This document shows, one piece after another, positions 26,760 to 34,126 of a stretch of DNA of 43,427 bases; positions within the stretch are counted from its first letter, which is position 1, and the number at the start of each line of letters is the position of its first letter. The notes below the pieces were generated by a model. That model saw nothing but the letters and a program-made list of their open reading frames with translations. It was not told the DNA's origin and did no database searches. The DNA lies in contig JACAAY010000041.1 of assembly GCA_013377095.1 (NCBI GenBank), positions 1-43,427 on the forward strand. Direction: 5' to 3'. The position numbers and the translations under genes were made by a program. This DNA is from Desulfuromonadales bacterium. GTDB taxonomy: Bacteria > Desulfobacterota > Desulfuromonadia > Geobacterales > Pseudopelobacteraceae.

Positions 26760-27203
26760 TTAGCGTTCTTGTGATCCGTTTTCCGAGACGACCCCATGGT
26801 GAGCAATCTCACCAAAGCACTGTTCAATCGCAGAGAACAACTCTTGGAAAACGACCGGTTTCATAATAAAGTGGTCGAAATTACAACCTTTTCCAGCAGA
26901 AGTTTTTAGGGGGAGTTTGCCGCTGGCTCCGGTAAAGACGATAATCTTCGTGTCCGGTTTGATTGCGCGGATTTTGTCTATCAACTGTACACCGCCCATC
27001 TCCGGCATGTTGATGTCGGTGATTGCGATATCCGGCAAGTGAGTTTTGAAGAGTTCCAAACCTGTTCTGCCGTTGATGGCGGTATGGAGTGCGAGATCGG
27101 GATATTTCCTGGTAAGAATGATGGCGAGAAACTCCAGGGCAATCACTTCATCTTCAACCAGCAACAGCGAAAACGGTGGCACGGGACAAGAGAGTGATTC
27201 CAT
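26760..27203 (-). CDS. Single-domain response regulator, 147 aa
   Basis: The start at 27203 (M-E-S-L-S-C-P-V) lies one base after the stop of the kinase remnant, with GAGGTG before it. The receiver domain fills the protein: L-L-V-E-D-E, phospho-Asp in I-A-I-T-D-I-N-M-P-E-M-G-G, Thr in V-F-T-G-A-S and Lys in I-M-K-P-V. There is no output domain. With its adjacent kinase truncated, it may be an orphan or receive phosphate from another kinase. The 251-nt stretch between it and the next kinase (26509-26759) has an 8-bp hairpin at 26692-26716 (GGCGCCGG / CCGGCGCC) without a T-run. Confidence 0.88.
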   Translation of the reverse strand: MESLSCPVPPFSLLLVEDEVIALEFLAIILTRKYPDLALHTAINGRTGLELFKTHLPDIAITDINMPEMGGVQLIDKIRAIKPDTKIIVFTGASGKLPLKTSAGKGCNFDHFIMKPVVFQELFSAIEQCFGEIAHHGVVSENGSQER

Positions 27204-27204
27204 T

Positions 27205-27453
27205 TCACACCTCAATCCTGAATTCAGCGCCATTGGCAATGTTGCGCGCGCTAAGTCTGACGCCCATATTCTTTTCGATGATTTTTTTCGACATGAACAG
27301 GTCGACTCCTGTTCCTTGTTGCGGTCCCTTGGTGGTAAAGTAAGGATCGAAGGTCCTGTCCAAGATCTCCCGGGGTATGCCGCCGGCGTTATCGGAAATG
27401 GTTACGACAGCCTTGTAGCCTTGATTGCCGATGGTGATCGCCACTCTGGGAGT
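27205..27453 (-). pseudogene. 5'-truncated histidine kinase remnant
   Basis: From about T-P-R-V-A-I-T-I onwards the frame is a good kinase ATPase end: G1 I-S-D-N-A-G-G-I-P, F box D-P-Y-F-T-T-K, G2 G-T-G-V-D-L-F-M-S-K and the ending G-A-E-F-R-I-E-V. The N box, phospho-acceptor His and sensor part are absent, and sequence 5' of 27453 in the same frame is unrelated. The usual G2 G-x-G-I-G-L is also altered to G-T-G-V-D-L. It ends one base before the receiver gene, the place its intact ancestor would hold. Confidence 0.8.
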
Positions 27454-27681
27454 TTCAGTGCATTCGTTTTCTGCGTGGCTGTGCACCCCATACATCCTCC
27501 AATCAGTGCGAAGTATAACAGGTATTTTAAAATCCGCCTTGTTTTCAACATGATAACATTTCATGTTGTAACTATTAAGCACCATTAGCACTGTTGCGAG
27601 CGACAAGCCTGCCGTCACATTGTATTGAAACTACAGGGAAGAATATAAGCGGGGATGGTAGGGAAAGGGGAAACCTTTTAA

Positions 27682-27726
27682 CGGCATCCGCCCTATTACA
27701 CGAAACTGTCTATGTAACGGATGCCG
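27682..27726 (-). terminator. Possible terminator hairpin after the 54-aa gene
   Basis: CGGCATCCG and CGGATGCCG form a 9-bp inverted repeat around a 27-nt loop, in which TTACA/TGTAA can extend the stem. On the minus strand a weak TTAAAA follows. It would end the DUF3309/FolE2-like/54-aa group. The rest of 27454-27770 shows no gene. Confidence 0.45.
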
Positions 27727-27770
27727 CCGGCCCGGGATTTATCGTCGTGGGCCAGGTCTTCTTTGAAGTA

Positions 27771-27935
27771 TCAGTCTTTTGTGCGGGTACGGGTCACCCC
27801 GGTTAAGATCGCGATACCCACCAGTATGATAACGGAAATCATTACGTAGATGGTACTGAGCCCTGCGACAACCAGGGCCCAGCCAATACCGCCAATGACA
27901 AACGCAAAACCGATCAGATAAATTATCAAGGACAT
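27771..27935 (-). CDS. Small membrane protein, 54 aa
   Basis: A short minus-strand frame starts M-S-L-I-I-Y-L-I-G-F and ends R-T-R-T-K-D. It has two predicted membrane helices (about 3-24 and 27-47) joined by a short turn, with a basic C terminus that should face the cytoplasm. AAGG lies about 8 nt before the ATG. Glycine spacing (F-V-I-G-G-I-G-W-A) suggests close helix packing. It follows the FolE2-like gene by 75 nt and probably belongs to the operon of unit D. It resembles the general class of small stress-induced membrane peptides; no family name is claimed. Confidence 0.7.
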   Translation of the reverse strand: MSLIIYLIGFAFVIGGIGWALVVAGLSTIYVMISVIILVGIAILTGVTRTRTKD

Positions 27936-28010
27936 GGACTTACCTTCGGGCTGAATCCAGCGCCTGTTGCTTCTTTAGTTCGTTGGTATGCATTCTGAAC
28001 TCCCCTCATC

Positions 28011-28793
28011 TCAGCTGAAAGGGATCCAATTGCTTTTTTCGGTGTTTATAAACGTCGTATACGAATGCAGAATGCCGTAATTCGCACTGGTCACGGAATA
28101 CCATTTGACGTTCTGGTTACCGGCCAGCTCCTTCTTGATCTCATCAATCATGTCAACGCTTGATTTTTCTACGGTATGTACTTTGTTAATAATAAATTCC
28201 TGATCCTCTTTGGCCAAAAATGAATAGACCGGTGAAAGGGCATGTTTCTCCACAAGCTCGACGATGTCCTCCGGGAAAATGTCTTTTACCGACTCCAGTT
28301 CAACGGTGACACAGCTCATCTGAGCAAAAAGTCCGCCCTTGCTACTCTGGTGATTGATGGGGTAGGTCGTTATTACCGGGATTTCGATTTTGAAAAGGAT
28401 GGTGGCATCACTGTTGGTGGATGTAATCTTTGCCGAGTAGGTGCACAGATAGCGAACCAGGCATTTTTCTTTGGAGGCCGGTGTTAATTTTTCCATAAAA
28501 AACGGATAGTCAAGATCGACCCTCACTGAACTGGCGTTCAAGAGATTGAGGTAATCAACGATATTGGACCGAAGTGATTTTTGAACTGTATCACTGCCAT
28601 GCGTATGAAGTACCTGAATAAAGGCATCTATCCAGTCAGCTTTGAAATCCTGCATGATACGTGCACTGATGGCAACATGTGCAACCGTATGCTGTCCATC
28701 AGGGTTGTTCCTTGAAAGCACTATCAAGGGAATGGGCAGGTTTTTCATGCCGATGTCCTGGAGAAATCTGGTTTCCTTGTTTTCCTGTGTCAT
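28011..28793 (-). CDS. FolE2-like (GTP cyclohydrolase IB fold) protein lacking metal ligands
   Basis: The 260-aa protein follows the FolE2/MptA fold along its length: V/I-G-M-K-N-L-P-I-P-L-I-V near residue 14, H-T-V-A-H-V-A-I-S at 35-43, F-K-A-D-W-I-D-A-F at 50-58, and D-Y-P-F-F-M-E-K at 95-102. FolE2 converts GTP to dihydroneopterin triphosphate and binds metal through a Cys in a C-P-C-S motif and a His in A-H-N-Q-R. Here those places read I-T-T-Y-P-I-N (141-147) and G-L-F-A-Q-M (154-159), with neither Cys nor His, and the C-terminal E-S-I-H-N-H becomes G-I-L-H-S-Y. It is therefore probably not an active cyclohydrolase. It lies 41 nt after the DUF3309 gene in a sigma-54 unit, not near folate or queuosine genes. 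Confidence 0.75.
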   Translation of the reverse strand: MTQENKETRFLQDIGMKNLPIPLIVLSRNNPDGQHTVAHVAISARIMQDFKADWIDAFIQVLHTHGSDTVQKSLRSNIVDYLNLLNASSVRVDLDYPFFMEKLTPASKEKCLVRYLCTYSAKITSTNSDATILFKIEIPVITTYPINHQSSKGGLFAQMSCVTVELESVKDIFPEDIVELVEKHALSPVYSFLAKEDQEFIINKVHTVEKSSVDMIDEIKKELAGNQNVKWYSVTSANYGILHSYTTFINTEKSNWIPFS

Positions 28794-28834
28794 GGTGTAA
28801 TCCTTTTAATTTATTGTAAATTCCTTAACAAATT

Positions 28835-28990
28835 CTAAATCCGTCCCATCAGTATCAGGATGATCAGAATCAAAGCGACCAGGCCAAGCCCGCCACTCGG
28901 GTAGTAACCCCAGTTTCGGCTGTGAGGCCAGGTTGGCAGTGCACCCAGTAACAATAGAACCAGGACGATGATCAAAATTGTTCCCAACAT
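28835..28990 (-). CDS. DUF3309-type small membrane protein, 51 aa
   Basis: Start 28990 has AAAAGGAG upstream. The 51 residues hold two membrane helices (about 2-19 and 33-49) around a conserved polar turn L-P-T-W-P-H-S-R-N-W-G-Y-Y-P-S-G-G-L-G, which is the signature of the DUF3309 family as I recall it. Function is unknown; members often sit beside CsbD, BON or other stress genes. It is first in the group of unit D, with its sigma-54 promoter 47 nt upstream, followed by the FolE2-like gene and the 54-aa membrane protein. Confidence 0.85.
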   Translation of the reverse strand: MLGTILIIVLVLLLLGALPTWPHSRNWGYYPSGGLGLVALILIILILMGRI

Positions 28991-29036
28991 GGTGTGTCTC
29001 CTTTTACAAAACAAGTTCAGTAGCACCAGGTAATTC

Positions 29037-29051
29037 GCAACTAACGTGCCG
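29037..29051 (-). promoter_or_regulatory. Sigma-54 promoter (unit D)
   Basis: Minus-strand CGGCAC, GTTAG, TTGC. The predicted start near 29026 leaves a leader of about 35 nt before the DUF3309 gene. Confidence 0.85.
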
Positions 29052-29134
29052 GGAAAGGTTTGTGGGTATTTGTTTTGCAAGTGGCTGATTATACCGATAA
29101 AAACAGAGGCGGTGGGGCAGGGTGCAGCAAAAAA

Positions 29135-29181
29135 CCGTCAGAGGTATCCGTCATATGTTACGTAACTGCCATACATGACGA
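29135..29181 (-). promoter_or_regulatory. 47-bp upstream activating element (unit D)
   Basis: Minus-strand reading: TCGTCATGTATGGCAG at the distal end, ATGACGG, 7 nt and TGACGG at the proximal end; exactly 83 nt from the -24 box. It lies 11 nt downstream of the BON lipoprotein stop. Confidence 0.85.
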
Positions 29182-29192
29182 TGTGTTGAATT

Positions 29193-29546
29193 CTAATACA
29201 TCACAGGGGAGCGAATCTCGCATTCATTTGAAGTTGCGCCACAATTGACAACCAGATCATTTTCCACCGAAACGACATTCTCAATACTTCGGGCAATATT
29301 TCCCAGCGTGGTAACTCTCTGGGCAGAATCGACAACACCGCTTAACAGCACAACGCCATTGTTTGTTCTGACATAGACCTGCAACGTTTTAGCATCCAGG
29401 ATTGCGGCTTTAACCTTGGTGGTTATGGCGGTGTCACCATCAATCGGTCCGGTACGTTCATGCTGGAGCGCGGCAGCACAGCCCATGAGTGCAGTTGCCA
29501 GAACGAAGCAGGCAAGGAATAACAGTCTACGTTGCAGTTGTACCAT
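29193..29546 (-). CDS. BON-domain lipoprotein, 117 aa
   Basis: A lipoprotein signal peptide (hydrophobic core, lipobox A-L-M-G-C at about 19-23) is followed by one BON domain (about 38-100): D-T-A-I-T-T-K-V-K-A-A-I, then V-Y-V-R-T-N-N-G-V-V-L-L-S-G-V-V and V-V-S-V-E-N-D-L-V. The short tail has two more Cys (N-C-G-A-T-S-N-E-C). It is probably anchored in the outer membrane facing the periplasm. It stands alone between unit E in front and unit D behind, so it is the only gene of unit E before the next promoter. Compare the multi-BON gene at 2-577. Confidence 0.88.
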   Translation of the reverse strand: MVQLQRRLLFLACFVLATALMGCAAALQHERTGPIDGDTAITTKVKAAILDAKTLQVYVRTNNGVVLLSGVVDSAQRVTTLGNIARSIENVVSVENDLVVNCGATSNECEIRSPVMY

Positions 29547-29589
29547 GGTGCATTCTCTTTTCTGTTTGATGTGGTTGCCTTGCTACACA

Positions 29590-29604
29590 GCAACAAACAC
29601 GCCA
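29590..29604 (-). promoter_or_regulatory. Sigma-54 promoter (unit E)
   Basis: Minus-strand TGGCGT, GTTTG, TTGC. The predicted start near 29579 gives a leader of about 33 nt before the BON lipoprotein gene. Confidence 0.8.
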
Positions 29605-29687
29605 GCAGAGATGCGGAGGCACTGGTAATGCAACGGTATGATAGTACACGGTAAATTGGAAAGAGGGAGTGCGGAGTGCCGGAAAAA

Positions 29688-29734
29688 CCGTCAACAAAAA
29701 CCGTCGGGTTTGGCACAACTGCCACATGGTGCGG
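29688..29734 (-). promoter_or_regulatory. 47-bp upstream activating element (unit E)
   Basis: Minus-strand reading begins CCGCACCATGTGGCAG and ends CCGACGG, 7 nt, TGACGG. It is partly diverged at the distal end but keeps all spacings and the 83-nt distance to the promoter at 29590. Confidence 0.75.
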
Positions 29735-29776
29735 ACCGCGTTGGGGTATACAGGTGCGGCGTACCTGTTTTTTTAT

Positions 29777-31327
29777 CTATTGCCGGCGAATGCCGAATTT
29801 TCGCATCCGGGCGCGAAGTGTGCTGGGGTTGAGTCCCAGGAGCAGCGCGGCCCCGTTACTGCCCTCGATCCGCCAGCTGGTTTTATGCAGTACCTGGATG
29901 ATATGGTCCTGTTCCAGATCGGCCAGGGCTTTGACATCTTGTCCAGCCGGTTCCCCTGTTGTTCGGACAGTGTCGAAACGGTCCAGGACCTGCAGCGCGC
30001 TTCCCTGGCTGGTGATCACCGCCCGTTCGATAACGCTTTCAAGTTCCCGCACGTTACCGGGCCAGTGATATTCCTGGAGGGCGTTCAGGGTCTCTTGCGA
30101 AACGGTCGTGATTTTTTTGCCGATTTTTTTGTTGAATTTTGTAACGAAATGATTGACCAGCAGCTGGATGTCATCCTGGCGCTGGCGGAGTGGAGGGACC
30201 GTGATGGGGAAGACATTGAGCCGGTAGAACAGGTCTTCGCGGAACCTGCCGTTCTTGATCTCTTCCTCCAGATTGCGGTTGCTGGCGGCGATGATCCGCA
30301 CATTGACCTTGATGGTGCGGGGGCTGCCCAGCCGCTCGAACTCGCCGTCCTGGATGACCCGCAGCAGCTTGCACTGCAACTCCAGCGGCATCTCGCCGAT
30401 TTCGTCCAGGAATATGGTGCCGCCGTCAGCCAGCTCGAAACGCCCCATCTGGCGGGCATCGGCCCCGGTGAAGGCGCCCCGTTCCCGGCCGAAGAGCTCG
30501 CTTTCGATCAGGTTCCCCGGCAGGGCCGTGCAGTTGACCGTTATCATCGGCCGGTCCTTGCGGGCGCTCCTGCTATGGATGGCGCGTGCCACCACCCCCT
30601 TGCCGGTGCCGGTCTCGCCCAGCAGAAGCACCGTCGTATCCAGGGGCGCCACCTGTTCGATGCGGAAGAAGACATAGGAGATGGCGCTGCTCTGACCGAT
30701 AATCTCGCCGAAGTTGTATTCCCCGGCAACCTCCTGCTGCAGGTACACGTTCTCGGCCCGGAGCCGGTCTTTCAACGTTTTTATTTCCCCAAGCGTACTC
30801 TTCAATGACTCTTCCGCTTTTGTGCGTTCTTCTATTTCCCGGGTGAGCTGAACATTGGCCGTGATCAGGTCTCCCGTTCGTTCCTGCACCGTCTGTTCCA
30901 GCACACTGTTGTATGTGCCGAGCTTTTTGTACAGCAGCCGCACTTCAAGCATGTTGTGGATACGTGTCTTGACTTCCAGCAGATCGAACGGCTTGCTGAT
31001 GAAATCCTTTGCGCCGGTTTGCAGGGCGCGCAGCTTGTGACCCGGTTGGGCGGTGAGCACAAGAACCGGAAGATAGTCATCCGGAAAGTTCAACGTGAGG
31101 GCTTCCATTACCTGGAAACCATCCATGCCGGGCATCTGCAGGTCGAGCAGGATCAGGTCGTAGTGGTTTTTGCGGTTCAGATCGCAGACCTCCCGGGGAT
31201 TCATCGTTGAGGCGACGCAGCTGTAGCCGGTTTCGCTCAGCAGTTGATCAAGGAGGCTGACATTGGATTCCTGATCGTCAACGATCAGGATGCTGGCGTT
31301 TAGAATTTCGGACTCACTGATCATCAT
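29777..31327 (-). CDS. Sigma-54-dependent response regulator with long coiled linker
   Basis: The 516-aa protein has a receiver (about 12-130; I-V-D-D-Q-E, phospho-Asp in L-I-L-L-D-L-Q-M-P, Lys in I-S-K-P-F), a coiled-coil linker (about 135-205) and an AAA+ domain (about 210-440) with Walker A G-E-T-G-T-G-K-G, contact loop G-A-F-T-G-A and F-R-E-D-L-F-Y-R-L. The C terminus holds a Fis-type helix-turn-helix (L-G-L-N-P-S-T-L-R-A-R-M-R-K-F-G-I), very like FhlA-type activators. Its start overlaps the hybrid kinase stop by 4 nt, so that kinase should phosphorylate it. It is the second candidate activator for the seven-unit regulon; unit E lies just beyond its 3' end, which may be coincidence. Confidence 0.95.
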   Translation of the reverse strand: MMISESEILNASILIVDDQESNVSLLDQLLSETGYSCVASTMNPREVCDLNRKNHYDLILLDLQMPGMDGFQVMEALTLNFPDDYLPVLVLTAQPGHKLRALQTGAKDFISKPFDLLEVKTRIHNMLEVRLLYKKLGTYNSVLEQTVQERTGDLITANVQLTREIEERTKAEESLKSTLGEIKTLKDRLRAENVYLQQEVAGEYNFGEIIGQSSAISYVFFRIEQVAPLDTTVLLLGETGTGKGVVARAIHSRSARKDRPMITVNCTALPGNLIESELFGRERGAFTGADARQMGRFELADGGTIFLDEIGEMPLELQCKLLRVIQDGEFERLGSPRTIKVNVRIIAASNRNLEEEIKNGRFREDLFYRLNVFPITVPPLRQRQDDIQLLVNHFVTKFNKKIGKKITTVSQETLNALQEYHWPGNVRELESVIERAVITSQGSALQVLDRFDTVRTTGEPAGQDVKALADLEQDHIIQVLHKTSWRIEGSNGAALLLGLNPSTLRARMRKFGIRRQ

Positions 31328-34050
31328 GTCTGTTCCTTTTTTGCAAATTCCATCGCCACATTGACTGTTTCCATGAACTCGTTGACCTTGATCGGTTTGG
31401 TGAGATACCGAAAAAAGCCTGCCTGCAGGCCTTTTTCGATGTCGCGGGGTATGGCATTGGCGCTGAGCGCAATCACGGGGATATGCGCGGTTGCCGGATC
31501 CTTTGACAAGATTTCCAGCGCCTTGAGTCCGCTGATGCCCGGCAGATTGATGTCCATCAGGATCACATCCGGCAGGGCACTGCGCGCAATCTCGATGCCG
31601 CTGGTACCGTCCGTGGCTTTCAAAAGGCGGATATCGGGACGGCGTGCAATGATATCCTCAACCAGCATCATGTTGGCCGGGTTGTCCTCGACGTAGAGCA
31701 GGGAATGCAGCGGCTTGCAGTCGCTTGTATGGGTCGTAACAACCGCAATGGGTTCGGTTGTGTGGGAGTACATCTGTGCTTCAGACGTCAGGTTCAGCTC
31801 GATCCAGAAGATGCTTCCCTTCCCGACCGCGCTTTCAACGCCGATGACGCCCCCCATCCACTCAACCAGCCGCTTGGCCACTACCAGGCCGATGCCCGTG
31901 CCCTGCTCGGAGCTTGCCTCCCGACCGAGACGGTTGAACGGTTGAAAAAGATTTGCAAGTTGTTCAGGACGCAGACCCTCACCGGTATCCCGCACGCAGA
32001 TACGAATCGAATCAGTCCGGGTCGGGATACTCTCCACGACCACCGTTCCGCCGATCCTGTTGTACTTGATTGCATTGGAAAGCAGGTTGATCAGAATCTG
32101 CTTCAGCCGTGTCCGGTCGGCTTTGACAAAGCAGGGTGCTTCAATGTGGCTAAAGCTTACGCTAATACCGTGCTTTTGCGCCTGCGGTTCTACCATGGAC
32201 TCACATTCGCGCAGGACTTCACATAAGGATACCGGTTCCACCGACAGTGACAGCTTGCCGGACTCGATCAGCGCCAGGTCGAGGATTTCGTTGATCAGCT
32301 CCAGCAGGTACCACCCGGCCTTGAGAATCTGATCGATGCTTCTCTTCTGGGAGGGCGTTGGCGAGCCGGATTCCATCAGTTGGGCAAAACCGAGGATCGC
32401 GCCCAGCGGCGTGCGCAGCTCATGGCTCATGCTGGAAAGGAATTCCGATTTCGCCAGGTTGGCTTTTTCCGCCGTAAAGCGGGCATTCTCCAGTTCGGTG
32501 TTCTTGTCCAGCAGTACCTGGTCGAGCCGTGTCCGCTCCGCTTCAACCTGCTTGCGTGCGGTGTTGTCGGTGCCGATCAGTAGATAGCCGATGATGGCGT
32601 TTTGCGCGTCACGCAGGGCGGTGACCGACACGACCGCCGGAAAACGGCTGCCGTCCTTGCGGATATAGGTCAGCTCGTAAATATCCTCGATGCCGCGCGA
32701 GGCCTTGAAGACCAGTGCCTCGAAGCCCGGGGTGATCGGGGTGTCAAGTTCCGCGCTCAACGTCCGTGCCCGCTCGATCACTTCCTGTGGATCGGAAATG
32801 TCGGCCGGTGTGATCTTGTTCATCACCTCGTCGGCCGTGTAACCCAGCATGCGTTCCGCGCCGACGTTGAAGATCTGAATGACGCCCCTGGCGTCGGTGG
32901 CGATACTCGAAAAATTGGCGCTGTTGAAAATCGCGCTCTGCAGTGCTCCCGCCTTGAGCAGTGCCTCTTCCGTCAGTCTGCGAGCGGTGATGTCTTCCAT
33001 GGCCAGCAGGATGATGTGCGAGCCGATTTTTTTTCGCAAAATTTCCCGGGCGTTGAGCAGGATAATCTTGCGTCCGATATCGGGAAAAACATGATCGACT
33101 TCATAGCCATTGAATACGGTCTCATGGGGAAGGATGTCCTCAAACAGTACCCGCAGTTTGGGGATATCCCATTGCCGGTTTCCAAGATCGTAGATGAAGT
33201 TGCCGATGGTTTCCTTGGGTGTTGCTTTGAAGGTTTCGTAGAAATTGTTATTAGCGGTGATGATCCTCAAGTCGGAATTCAACACAACCAGCGGCTTGTG
33301 CACTGTTTCCACAATGTTCTCGGCATATTCCCGGGCATCCTGGATTTCCGTTTCCAACTGTCTGGCAAGCGTGCCATCAACTATTGAGGAAAGGATAGAG
33401 CTGCCCTTGCTTTCGATATCATCCACCGTGACGCTCTGAAGTAGAGCATGGATTATCGAGCCGTCTTTTTTCGCGAGTCTGATCTCACATTTCTGCATGC
33501 CCTGATTACGCAGTACCATTTCAAGATGCTTGGAAAAAACCTCTTTTCCGTCCGTATCGGCAATGAAACGGGTAAAGGGGGTTTCGGTCAGCAGATGCCG
33601 GTCTATTCCCAGCAGCTGCGAACCGGTAAGATTTACCTCCCGTATCATTCCGGCCACATCAAAGGTAAAATAGCCGACCGGAGCAAAGTCATAGAGTTCG
33701 GTATACTTGTTCCGCGATGATTCAAGCTCCTGCTGGGCTTGTCGCAGCTCGTCGTTTTGCATCTCCAGCTCGACCTGTTGCGTTTCAAGCGTCTCCTGCA
33801 CCCGTCGCAGCTCGTCGTTTTGCAGCTCCAGCTCGACCTGTTGAATCTCAAGCGCCTCCTGGACACGGCACAGTTCCGTGTTCTGCGCTTCCAATTCGAT
33901 CTGGTGGATATCAGGTGCGGATGATGGCTTGTGCCCGGTTTTCCCGGTTTGGGGTGGGTACAGTTCATTCGTTTTTGAACGCGTCTGGTCTGCCGTGTGG
34001 TGTGTTGCGCTGTTTGTTGACGGTTGTGTCTTTACTCTGTTGATTCCCAT
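31324..34050 (-). CDS. PAS-containing hybrid histidine kinase, 908 aa
   Basis: In order: a charged N terminus; a coiled coil made of three 21-aa heptad repeats (about 48-110, V-Q-E-x-L-E-x-Q-Q-V-E-L-E-x-Q-N-x-E-L); at least three PAS domains (about 112-230, 250-360, 370-500); a dimerisation domain with phospho-acceptor S-H-E-L-R-T-P-L (about 545); an ATPase domain with N box [19 protein letters not shown] and G-T-G-I-G-L-V; and a C-terminal receiver (about 780-900) with L-Y-V-E-D-N, phospho-Asp in V-I-L-M-D-I-N-L-P and L-T-K-P-I. No membrane helix is seen, so it senses internal signals, perhaps redox or small ligands through PAS. AAGGG precedes the ATG. It is coupled to the sigma-54 regulator downstream. 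Confidence 0.94.
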   Translation of the reverse strand: MGINRVKTQPSTNSATHHTADQTRSKTNELYPPQTGKTGHKPSSAPDIHQIELEAQNTELCRVQEALEIQQVELELQNDELRRVQETLETQQVELEMQNDELRQAQQELESSRNKYTELYDFAPVGYFTFDVAGMIREVNLTGSQLLGIDRHLLTETPFTRFIADTDGKEVFSKHLEMVLRNQGMQKCEIRLAKKDGSIIHALLQSVTVDDIESKGSSILSSIVDGTLARQLETEIQDAREYAENIVETVHKPLVVLNSDLRIITANNNFYETFKATPKETIGNFIYDLGNRQWDIPKLRVLFEDILPHETVFNGYEVDHVFPDIGRKIILLNAREILRKKIGSHIILLAMEDITARRLTEEALLKAGALQSAIFNSANFSSIATDARGVIQIFNVGAERMLGYTADEVMNKITPADISDPQEVIERARTLSAELDTPITPGFEALVFKASRGIEDIYELTYIRKDGSRFPAVVSVTALRDAQNAIIGYLLIGTDNTARKQVEAERTRLDQVLLDKNTELENARFTAEKANLAKSEFLSSMSHELRTPLGAILGFAQLMESGSPTPSQKRSIDQILKAGWYLLELINEILDLALIESGKLSLSVEPVSLCEVLRECESMVEPQAQKHGISVSFSHIEAPCFVKADRTRLKQILINLLSNAIKYNRIGGTVVVESIPTRTDSIRICVRDTGEGLRPEQLANLFQPFNRLGREASSEQGTGIGLVVAKRLVEWMGGVIGVESAVGKGSIFWIELNLTSEAQMYSHTTEPIAVVTTHTSDCKPLHSLLYVEDNPANMMLVEDIIARRPDIRLLKATDGTSGIEIARSALPDVILMDINLPGISGLKALEILSKDPATAHIPVIALSANAIPRDIEKGLQAGFFRYLTKPIKVNEFMETVNVAMEFAKKEQT
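33741..33929 (-). repeat. Three tandem 63-bp repeats in the hybrid kinase gene
   Basis: Units at about 33741-33803 and 33804-33866 are nearly identical at DNA level; a third (about 33867-33929) is diverged. Each encodes 21 residues, exactly three heptads, so loss or gain of a unit keeps frame and coiled-coil register. Confidence 0.8.
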
Positions 34051-34126
34051 TGATGACCCTTGATTTTTATGTTGATAGGCTGAAGACTGTCAGGAGTACC
34101 ATTCGCTACGATGAGTTTTTTTACCT

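Noticed and set aside
29669..30808. 379-aa open frame antisense to the sigma-54 regulator
   Set aside because: The minus-strand regulator is unmistakable; the antisense frame has no start signals or known domain.
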